Origin: Campylobacteraceae bacterium
Lineage (GTDB): Bacteria > Campylobacterota > Campylobacteria > Campylobacterales > Sulfurovaceae
Reading direction: 5' to 3'
Length of the DNA: 7,792 bases
Assembly: GCA_027063105.1 (NCBI GenBank)
Contig: JAMOSL010000135.1
Location: 1-7,792, forward strand
Under the pieces are notes generated by a model. It saw only the letters and a program-made list of their open reading frames with translations, had not been told where the DNA came from and made no database searches. A program made the position numbers and the translations under genes. Of the stretch, positions 1 to 5,326 are shown one piece after another. Within the stretch, counting starts at the first letter, position 1. Every line of letters starts with the position of its first letter.

Positions 1-443
1 TGTGCATCTCTGCCACTAACTCTTTTATATTTTTTAACGAACTCATATACTATTCCTAAATTTAATCTTTTCATATCAAGTTCACATAATTCTTCTTCAA
101 CACTTTCTTTGAGAACTTCTATTGGTATTCTTGAACGAATAGTTGGAAGAATAGTAGATTTAGAACGAGCAATTAATATAAATATAACACCTTCTGGAGG
201 TTCTTCTATAACCTTTAATAATCGGTTTTGAATAATTGTAGAGAACTCTTTTGCAGATAGTATAATAATAGTAGTGACAGATGAAGCTATATAAGCTTTT
301 TCAATAGCTAATTTTACATCTTCAACTAAAAAATTATCCTCTTTAACTATTTTAATTACTCTTTCTTTTGTAGTTAATCTTTCCAGTTTTAATATAATAT
401 CTTCTGGATGTTGCGTTATAATAACTTGGCTTATAAGTCTCAC
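1..443 (-). CDS. holB: DNA polymerase III subunit delta' (HolB), N-terminal 147 residues, C-terminus beyond window edge
   Basis: Clamp-loader delta' subunit, which helps load the beta sliding clamp during replication. The frame is open from a GTG at 443..441 to the left edge. The recognisable core is QNRLLKVIEEPPEG (residues 72-85) followed by a hydrophobic strand and LPTIRSR (99-105). These match the NALLKTLEEPP and SRC regions of delta', with Ile replacing the Cys of SRC. The start is chosen because GTG overlaps the hobA stop (GTGA) and a GGAG lies 8 nt upstream inside hobA; no in-frame ATG precedes it. The protein begins well after where E. coli delta' has its P-loop-like and zinc-binding segments, as in the short HolB proteins of Helicobacter. 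Fourth gene of the nudH-lysC-hobA-holB operon, probably translationally coupled to hobA. folP would be expected next by comparison with H. pylori. Confidence 0.85.
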   Translation of the reverse strand, partial: MRLISQVIITQHPEDIILKLERLTTKERVIKIVKEDNFLVEDVKLAIEKAYIASSVTTIIILSAKEFSTIIQNRLLKVIEEPPEGVIFILIARSKSTILPTIRSRIPIEVLKESVEEELCELDMKRLNLGIVYEFVKKYKRVSGRDA

Positions 444-988
444 TCTTCTAACTCCAATTCTCCGAAAAGAGATGCTTCAATAGTCATATTAAAAAGTTTA
501 TATAACTGTATTAATTTTATATCTAATAATGGATCAGTACCCTTTAGAGTAAAGCTATTAGAAATCTCTTCATCTATTACCCACATAAAATTCTCTTCAT
601 TTCTGAAAACTATTTTTGCAAATTTATGGTCACTTCTACCTACATACCATAAAAAATACCCATTTGGATAAGATATATCCAACATATCTTCTAATATTGC
701 AATATCTTTAGCTGAAGATATATCTGATAAATTAGGATATATAGATAGTAGTGCATAACAAGGAAGAAGAGGTCTACCACTATTTATAGAGTTTATTTTA
801 CTCAATACATAACGACTAAACCAACGGCTATCTTCATCTGTTACTAATAATATTGTTTGCCCGTTTAATATTTTTGATACAGCACTCTGAACTAATGGTG
901 TCCAGTCATATCGACACTCCTCCATCCAACTAAAACAGGACTCTTCAGACCTTATAGTATTTAGTGTCCAGTCTAAAAGTTGTTGCAT
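440..988 (-). CDS. hobA: HobA, DnaA-binding initiator factor of Campylobacterota
   Basis: HobA binds domain I of DnaA and promotes assembly of the initiator on oriC; it is the functional and structural counterpart of DiaA in Gammaproteobacteria and has a SIS-like fold. The 182-residue length is close to that of H. pylori HobA (about 180). Recognisable stretches are ILLVTDEDSRWFSRYVLSKIN (46-66; family pattern LLVxxDxxRxWF), GRPLLP (71-76), YFLWYVGRSDHKFAKIVF (111-128) and NFMWVIDEE (133-141), followed by LLDIKLIQLYKLF (154-166). The ATG at 988..986 is the first possible start, because an in-frame stop lies at 997..995. No purine-rich Shine-Dalgarno precedes it (the bases are ACCTCT), so translation may depend on ribosomes finishing lysC 12 bp upstream. 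Its stop overlaps the holB start. Assignment rests on recalled family similarity plus the highly conserved neighbourhood. Confidence 0.88.
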   Translation of the reverse strand: MQQLLDWTLNTIRSEESCFSWMEECRYDWTPLVQSAVSKILNGQTILLVTDEDSRWFSRYVLSKINSINSGRPLLPCYALLSIYPNLSDISSAKDIAILEDMLDISYPNGYFLWYVGRSDHKFAKIVFRNEENFMWVIDEEISNSFTLKGTDPLLDIKLIQLYKLFNMTIEASLFGELELEE

Positions 989-1000
989 AGAGGTTTAATT

Positions 1001-2206
1001 TTACTTATCTAATTCATAAGTATTATGAAGTGTCTGAACTGCTAATTCTCCATTCTTCTCATCAATAATCATAGATACTTTGATTTCACTAGTACTAATC
1101 ATTTCAATATTAATATTTTTCTTAGCCATTGCAGAAAAAGCTTGTGCTGCAACACCTGAATGAGATTTCATACCAACACCAACAACAGATACTTTACAAA
1201 TATTTGCATCAAAATCCATACTTCCTATATCATGATCAAAATTCGATATAACTCTTTTAGCATCTTCTATCTCACTTTCTTTAACAGTAAATCCTAAATT
1301 AGTTGTACCATCTGTACTTGCATTTTGAATAATCATATCAACATTAACTTGCTCTTCAGCTAACATTGTAAAAATTTCAGCAGCTATTCCTGGTCTATCT
1401 GAAACCTCTCTTACCGTAACTCTAGCCTGATCTCTATCTAATGCTATACCACTAACTAACACTGCCTCCATCTCTTTTATCTCCTTCTCAATAATTGTAC
1501 CCTCTGCATCAGAGAAACTACTTTTTGCTACTATTCTAACATTTAATTTTTTTGCCAACTCAACAGAACGACTTTGAAGAACTTTTGCACCTAAACTAGC
1601 TAATTCTAACATCTCATCATAAGATATAAAATTCATCTTTTTAGCTTTTGGCTCTATTCTAGGGTCTGTTGTATAAATTCCATCAACATCACTATAAATT
1701 TCACAAGCATTTGCTTTTAAAGCTCCAGCAATAGCAACAGCAGAAAGGTCTGAACCTCCTCTTCCAAGAGTTGTTACTCTACCATTTGATGATATACCTT
1801 GAAATCCTGCAACAACAATAACTTTTCCATCATTTAACGATTCAATTATAGAAGTTATATCAATCGACTCTATTCTTGCATAAGTATGATTATTGTCTGT
1901 TTTAATTCCTGCTTGTCTACCTGTCATAGCAATAGCGTCTATACCCATTTCATTAAGTGCAATAGCCAAGAGAGATGCTGTAACTCTTTCTCCAGAACTT
2001 AATAACATATCCATCTCTGCTTTTGGAGGATTTTTACTAAAATGATTTGCATAACCAACCAATTTATTAGTCTCGCCACTCATAGCAGATACTACAACTA
2101 CTAATCTATTCCCATCTTTTTTTGATTTAGCTGCACGATTTGCAACACTCTCTATTCGTTCCAAATCTCCTACACTAGTTCCACCATACTTTTGTACGAT
2201 TAACAT
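1001..2206 (-). CDS. lysC: aspartokinase (aspartate kinase), monofunctional, two ACT domains
   Basis: Phosphorylates L-aspartate with ATP to give aspartyl-4-phosphate, the first step toward lysine/diaminopimelate, threonine and methionine; cytosolic. The amino-acid-kinase domain covers about residues 1-240: KYGGTSV (6-12, phosphate and substrate contact), SSGERVTASLL (70-80), TTLGRGGSDLSA (145-156) and YSDVDGIYTTDPR (171-183). Two ACT domains follow at about 261-325 and 337-401. The second contains VGVGMKSHSGVAAQAFSAM (342-360), where lysine and threonine normally bind for feedback inhibition. Length 401 is typical of the Bacillus/Corynebacterium-type enzyme. The ATG directly abuts the nudH stop (TAAATG), and AAGGA at the end of nudH provides the ribosome binding site, so the two genes are probably coupled. 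A second internal start within the gene is listed separately. Function is certain; effector specificity cannot be read here. Confidence 0.97.
   Translation of the reverse strand: MLIVQKYGGTSVGDLERIESVANRAAKSKKDGNRLVVVVSAMSGETNKLVGYANHFSKNPPKAEMDMLLSSGERVTASLLAIALNEMGIDAIAMTGRQAGIKTDNNHTYARIESIDITSIIESLNDGKVIVVAGFQGISSNGRVTTLGRGGSDLSAVAIAGALKANACEIYSDVDGIYTTDPRIEPKAKKMNFISYDEMLELASLGAKVLQSRSVELAKKLNVRIVAKSSFSDAEGTIIEKEIKEMEAVLVSGIALDRDQARVTVREVSDRPGIAAEIFTMLAEEQVNVDMIIQNASTDGTTNLGFTVKESEIEDAKRVISNFDHDIGSMDFDANICKVSVVGVGMKSHSGVAAQAFSAMAKKNINIEMISTSEIKVSMIIDEKNGELAVQTLHNTYELDK
1469..1486 (-). promoter_or_regulatory. internal ribosome binding site and in-frame ATG for a possible aspartokinase beta subunit
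   Basis: Inside lysC the minus strand reads AAGGAG, 9 nt, then ATG (codon M246). This is a better Shine-Dalgarno than that of most genes in the window. Initiation here would give a 156-residue product (bases 1471..1001) holding both ACT domains and no kinase domain. Its start MEAVLVSGIA sits at the same place as the beta subunits of alpha2beta2 aspartokinases known from Bacillus subtilis and Corynebacterium glutamicum, which arise from an in-frame internal start. The sequence signal is direct; actual use of the site is inferred. Confidence 0.6.
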
Positions 2207-2680
2207 TTAAATAAATCCTTCTTTTATAAAATAATCTATCACCTTACGATAGATTCTTCGTTTAAAAAATGTTATCCTTTTAAACAAATCTTGATATGTC
2301 ACAAATTCATACTCTTCAAATTCAGGTACACTATGGGCATTCAAATTAATTCGTGTATCCTCTTTTAGACGGACAAGAAAGTATTTTTGTCTTTGTCCTT
2401 TAAATGGATACATTTTTTTTGAAATTACATTGGGAAATTCATAAGAAATCCATTCTGGAAATTCAGCAATAATTTCTATATCGTTATAACCTATCTCCTC
2501 TTGCAACTCTCTAATTAAAGCTTCTTCGGGAGTCTCTCCATTATCAATTCCACCCTGTGGAAATTGCCAAGCATCTTTTATATCACTTCTATGAGCAATA
2601 AAAAATTCACACTTTTCTGGATACTTTGAAGATAGAATTACCGCAGATACATTTGGGCGATATTCCGTCTTTTTTAACAT
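2207..2680 (-). CDS. rppH: RNA pyrophosphohydrolase (Nudix family, RppH/NudH)
   Basis: Removes pyrophosphate from the 5' end of triphosphorylated (or diphosphorylated) transcripts, which exposes them to RNase attack; the family was earlier annotated as a dinucleoside polyphosphate hydrolase and invasion protein (nudH/invA). The 157-residue protein begins with YRPNVSAVIL (7-16), then WQFPQGG (38-44). A complete Nudix box GX5EX7REXXEEXG runs from G43 through E49, R57-E58, E61-E62 and G64, so all metal-binding glutamates are present. The C-terminal part FKRRIYRKVIDYF (139-151) is typical of the RppH subfamily and close to H. pylori HP1228. The ATG at 2680..2678 gives the expected N-terminus; upstream AAAGAG is a weak ribosome binding site. 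First gene of the operon, transcribed divergently from hemW; its stop abuts the lysC start codon. Confidence 0.93.
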   Translation of the reverse strand: MLKKTEYRPNVSAVILSSKYPEKCEFFIAHRSDIKDAWQFPQGGIDNGETPEEALIRELQEEIGYNDIEIIAEFPEWISYEFPNVISKKMYPFKGQRQKYFLVRLKEDTRINLNAHSVPEFEEYEFVTYQDLFKRITFFKRRIYRKVIDYFIKEGFI

Positions 2681-2757
2681 TCATTACTCTTTATATGGTA
2701 TTGTTTTGGCATAATTCTATCTAAAATGGGGTTACAACCATTTGAAATGAGACCTAA
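2681..2757. promoter_or_regulatory. divergent promoter region between rppH-lysC-hobA-holB and hemW
   Basis: This 77-bp spacer must hold the start signals for both directions unless transcription comes from elsewhere. On the plus strand TTGTTT (2701-2706) and TAAAAT (2722-2727) resemble a -35 and -10 pair, but the spacing of 15 is short. On the minus strand TAGAAT (2719..2714) and TATAAA (2695..2690) are possible -10 elements. Campylobacterota sigma70 promoters often lack a -35 box, so the exact sites cannot be fixed from sequence. I see no clear operator or riboswitch. Confidence 0.35.
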
Positions 2758-3816
2758 ATGCTTTGTTATATACATATACCATATTGTGATTCTAAATGTC
2801 ACTATTGTAGTTTTAATTCATATACTGATAAATTTGATACTAGAAAGTTATATATGTCATCTTTATATCAACAACTTATCTTCGAAATAGAACGATTTAA
2901 TGTTAAAGAGAATAGTATAGATACTCTATTTATAGGTGGAGGAACACCATCTACTATTATGCCAAATTTATATAAACCTATATTTGAACTTCTATCTCCA
3001 TATTTAAAAGATGGTGCAGAAATTACGACGGAGGCAAATCCAAATTCTGCAACCAAAGAGTGGTTATTAGGAATGAAAAACTTAGGTATGAATCGTATTA
3101 GTTTTGGAGTTCAGAGTTTTAATGAAAATAAGTTAAAATATTTAAATAGAGCTCACTCTCCAGAACAAGCAGAAGAGGCAATAAAAAATGCAAGGTCTTT
3201 AGGGTTTGAACACATATCTTTAGATTTAATATATAACTATCAAGGAGATACTGAAGAGTTATTAATAGATGATATAAATAGAGCATTTACTTTACCAATA
3301 GACCATATATCAGCTTATGAGTTAACTATAGAACCAAAAACAAAATTTTATAATACTCCAGAGGTCAAGCAGGAAGATGATGATTTAGCAATATTTGTAT
3401 CTAATGAGATTATAAAAAGAGGATTTACTCAATATGAAATCTCAAATTTTGGAATATATCAAAGTAGACATAACAAAGGTTATTGGAAACTTCAAAATTA
3501 TATAGGAGCAGGAGCAGGAGCAGTTGGGTTCTTGGAAGATAGAAGATATTATCCTGAAACAGATATAGATAAATATATTAAAAACCCTTTAGATATAAGA
3601 GAAGAGATATTAACTAAAGATGAGATATTAACAGAGAAAATATTTTTAGGATTGCGAAGCAATATAGGAATAGAACAAAATCTTTTAGATATTAAAATGC
3701 AAGAAAATGCAGATTTTTTAGTTCAGGAGAAGAAGTTAGAGTTTAAAAATAATAGATATATAAATGTAGATTTCTTTCTAGCCGATGAGGTTGCCCTATT
3801 TATTCTTAAAGATTAA
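2758..3816 (+). CDS. hemW: HemW-type radical SAM heme chaperone (HemN-like protein)
   Basis: HemW proteins bind heme and a [4Fe-4S] cluster and deliver heme to respiratory enzymes; they were long annotated as oxygen-independent coproporphyrinogen III oxidase. YIHIPYCDSKCHYCSF (4-19) gives the radical-SAM CX3CX2C motif (C10, C14, C17). Phe19 follows in place of the fourth Cys found in true HemN, which points to HemW rather than a coproporphyrinogen dehydrogenase. Other landmarks are FIGGGTPS (58-65, SAM binding), TEANPNS (91-97), RISFGVQSFNENKLKYLNR (113-131), YEISNFG (226-232), SRHNKGYW (236-243), GAGAGAVG (250-257; usually ending AHG, so Val replaces His here) and LGLRSNIGI (297-305). Length 352 is normal. 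The ATG at 2758 has only a weak ribosome binding site. Monocistronic on the plus strand, divergent from rppH, and followed by a hairpin. Confidence 0.92.
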   Translation: MLCYIHIPYCDSKCHYCSFNSYTDKFDTRKLYMSSLYQQLIFEIERFNVKENSIDTLFIGGGTPSTIMPNLYKPIFELLSPYLKDGAEITTEANPNSATKEWLLGMKNLGMNRISFGVQSFNENKLKYLNRAHSPEQAEEAIKNARSLGFEHISLDLIYNYQGDTEELLIDDINRAFTLPIDHISAYELTIEPKTKFYNTPEVKQEDDDLAIFVSNEIIKRGFTQYEISNFGIYQSRHNKGYWKLQNYIGAGAGAVGFLEDRRYYPETDIDKYIKNPLDIREEILTKDEILTEKIFLGLRSNIGIEQNLLDIKMQENADFLVQEKKLEFKNNRYINVDFFLADEVALFILKD

Positions 3817-3822
3817 GCTATA

Positions 3823-3853
3823 TTAAGGGTTAAAATTAATTTATAGCCCTTAA
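3823..3853 (+). terminator. hairpin after hemW, possible non-canonical terminator
   Basis: TTAAGGG (3823-3829) pairs perfectly with CCCTTAA (3847-3853). The stem continues inward with a T-G, T-A and A-T pair, one A/A mismatch and two more A-T pairs, leaving a loop of 5 bases. It begins 6 bp after the hemW stop. No T tract follows directly; the nearest run of five T is at 3869-3873. It is therefore either a weak intrinsic terminator or a 3'-end-protecting hairpin. Confidence 0.45.
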
Positions 3854-3901
3854 CGTCCCAAATAGCCATTTTTACTTAATGCCCATTACTCGCGTTTGTC
3901 T

Positions 3902-3987
3902 AAAAAATCCCAAGTCGAATAGATTTATTTTTTGGCTTTAATCGCAAAAACCACAAGTTAAATAGATTTTTGAAGGTTTTATTGCTT
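3902..3987. repeat. two-copy imperfect tandem repeat, unit about 43 bp, in the hemW/ATPase convergent spacer
   Basis: The core CAAGTCGAATAGATTT (3911-3926) recurs as CAAGTTAAATAGATTT (3954-3969), 14 of 16 identical, 43 bp apart. The resemblance extends left through an A-run and right through a GGYTTTAWT segment with one or two gaps. The rest of the spacer 3817-4093 (277 bp) holds the hemW hairpin and AT-rich sequence with no credible gene. Origin is unknown: it could be a local duplication or a member of a dispersed repeat family. Confidence 0.6.
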
Positions 3988-4093
3988 AAATAAAAATATT
4001 AAGTGAAATTATAGCATATATTCAAAAAATAATCACTATTTTAATAAATTAGAGCAGAATTAGATTTCTTATATATAAGTTTTCTTTACTGAT

Positions 4094-5212
4094 TTATAGC
4101 TCTTTTAAACAATTATCAAGAATAGTCCACTCGTAAAATGGTATAGCTTCAAATGCTATATCACCTATATGGTAATAATATTGATTGGTAACGGTGAGTA
4201 TTGTTATTTTTTGTATATTATATTTCTTATACAGTGAGAATTTTGAGTAAGATTTCTTAAAGATACTCTCTTCACTCTCAAAAGGAGCAGGAGTTATCAG
4301 TTCTCCATTTTTTGTAATATATCCATAAATTCCAAGGGTTTTAAACTCTATATTATGTTTAATAAGAGATATAGCTACCATTGTATCAAATTGTGTAATA
4401 AAAGGCTGACCTATTGCTAAATATCTACCAAAGGCAAAATCAAATAAAATCATCTTTTTACCACCTTTCTGATATATATCATCAAAGAAGTATATAATAC
4501 CCTCTTTTTTAAACTCTTTTATTTTTGCATAAAACCAATCTTTTGATATTTTAAATCTCTCTTTAGAGTGCAGATATAATTGATTTATAGATAATCGTTT
4601 TGTTTGATATATAGCTAATATAATAAGCACTGATTGCTCTTGATATGTAAATTTATGTTCAAAAAAACTCTTTAGAGTTAATATATTATTTTTGATAGAA
4701 TGACCTTTAATAGGAAGTGTTCCTAATTTCAAAAAATGGTTAAAATTTGTACTCGTATTAACTCCTTTTTCAAATACCAAAAACTCTTCATAATCAAGGA
4801 GAAATAACTTTATAGATGTATACTTATCTAACTTTAAATCCATTCTGGAAATAATTATAATTTTATTAATATCAAAATTAATATCTAAATCGGAGTTGTA
4901 ATTATCCATAATAAGAAGATTGATAGAATTATCTAAAATAAATTTTTGTAATTTTATGGGTGAAATTTGATTAAATCTAATATTTGGGTCAAGGAAATCT
5001 ATATATATAACCTCATCAATATTATACTCTAAAATATAATCTAAAATTAAAGCAGTCTTTCCCGAACCTCTAGGACCATATATATTTATTCTATTATCTT
5101 CTGGTATCTCTAATTTTCGTGGAAAAAATATTTCATTGCTTGGAGGCTGATTATGATATTGTTGTAGTATGTCCAAAATGAGACTCTTTTTTAATGTCAC
5201 ATAATGTAACAT
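4094..5212 (-). CDS. AAA-type ATP-binding protein of unknown function with probable winged-helix domain
   Basis: The 372-residue protein has a perfect Walker A, GPRGSGKT (46-53), after an N-terminal helix region. The Walker B candidate LLIMDN (99-104) has Asn where a catalytic Glu or Asp is usual. A strand IIIISR (118-123) with Arg looks like sensor 1, and LLDYEEFLVFEKG (138-150) resembles the L-x-L-x-x-(E/F)-F-L segment of COG1373/DUF4143-type ATPases. Residues about 185-265 (helices, then FYAKIKEFKKEGIIYFF) look like a winged helix. In the relatives I have in mind the C-terminal third carries a PD-(D/E)XK nuclease-like fold; here I cannot find the Asp and ExK residues, so it may be inactive. 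No signal peptide or membrane segment. The ATG at 5212 has no Shine-Dalgarno, but a TATAAT -10 only about 20 bp upstream suggests a very short leader. Convergent with hemW and divergent from the GHKL gene. Role unknown. Confidence 0.75.
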   Translation of the reverse strand: MLHYVTLKKSLILDILQQYHNQPPSNEIFFPRKLEIPEDNRINIYGPRGSGKTALILDYILEYNIDEVIYIDFLDPNIRFNQISPIKLQKFILDNSINLLIMDNYNSDLDINFDINKIIIISRMDLKLDKYTSIKLFLLDYEEFLVFEKGVNTSTNFNHFLKLGTLPIKGHSIKNNILTLKSFFEHKFTYQEQSVLIILAIYQTKRLSINQLYLHSKERFKISKDWFYAKIKEFKKEGIIYFFDDIYQKGGKKMILFDFAFGRYLAIGQPFITQFDTMVAISLIKHNIEFKTLGIYGYITKNGELITPAPFESEESIFKKSYSKFSLYKKYNIQKITILTVTNQYYYHIGDIAFEAIPFYEWTILDNCLKEL

Positions 5213-5231
5213 TTATATTTATATTTTTCGT

Positions 5232-5237
5232 ATTATA
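5232..5237 (-). promoter_or_regulatory. -10 element for the AAA-type ATPase gene
   Basis: The minus strand reads a consensus TATAAT at 5237..5232, 19 bp before the ATG at 5212. With a usual -10 to +1 distance the transcript would have a 5' leader of only about 10-15 nt and no Shine-Dalgarno. No -35 hexamer is visible, as is common in this phylum. Confidence 0.5.
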
Positions 5238-5239
5238 CT
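5234..5239 (+). promoter_or_regulatory. -10 element for the leader ORF / GHKL ATPase transcript
   Basis: TATACT on the plus strand lies about 31 bp before the leader ATG. It is preceded by T-rich sequence (TTTATATTTATATTTTTCG), which resembles the phased T-tracts that replace the -35 box in Campylobacter sigma70 promoters. It shares four base pairs with the opposing TATAAT, so RNA polymerase probably cannot open both at once. Confidence 0.4.
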
Positions 5240-5270
5240 ATATATGTACTTTAAATACTAAGGAGAAAAT

Positions 5271-5321
5271 ATGTATAAATTGTTATTAGTTAGTGGAACT
5301 CATAGATTACATAAAGGATAA
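5271..5321 (+). CDS. 16-codon leader ORF upstream of the GHKL ATPase gene
   Basis: Reads MYKLLLVSGTHRLHKG and stops with TAA. It has the strongest ordinary ribosome binding site in the right half of the window: AAGGAG starting at 5260, about 5 nt before the ATG. Its last two sense codons, AAA GGA (5313-5318), also serve as the Shine-Dalgarno of the GHKL gene, whose ATG begins 5 bp after the stop. It could be a leader peptide that couples or regulates translation, or the stranded 5' end of an older gene cut off when the downstream DNA arrived. I do not recognise the peptide. Too short to be sure it is translated. Confidence 0.4.
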   Translation: MYKLLLVSGTHRLHKG

Positions 5322-5326
5322 ATTAA

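Noticed and set aside
408..671. 87-codon open frame on the plus strand
   Set aside because: It lies antisense to the hobA/holB junction, has no ribosome binding site and no protein-like features; the minus-strand genes are clearly real.
2868..3056. 62-codon open frame on the minus strand
   Set aside because: It is antisense inside the conserved radical-SAM core of hemW and has no family character.
2758..3816. Oxygen-independent coproporphyrinogen III oxidase (HemN)
   Set aside because: The fourth Cys of the HemN CX3CX2CXC motif is Phe19 here, and the length and C-terminal motifs match HemW.
3879..3941. 20-codon ORF (MPITRVCLKN...) on the plus strand in the spacer
   Set aside because: No ribosome binding site, and it runs into the tandem repeat; most likely chance.
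3902..3987. Possible CRISPR remnant
   Set aside because: Only two copies, with diverged repeats and the similarity continuing through what would be the spacer; no cas genes nearby.
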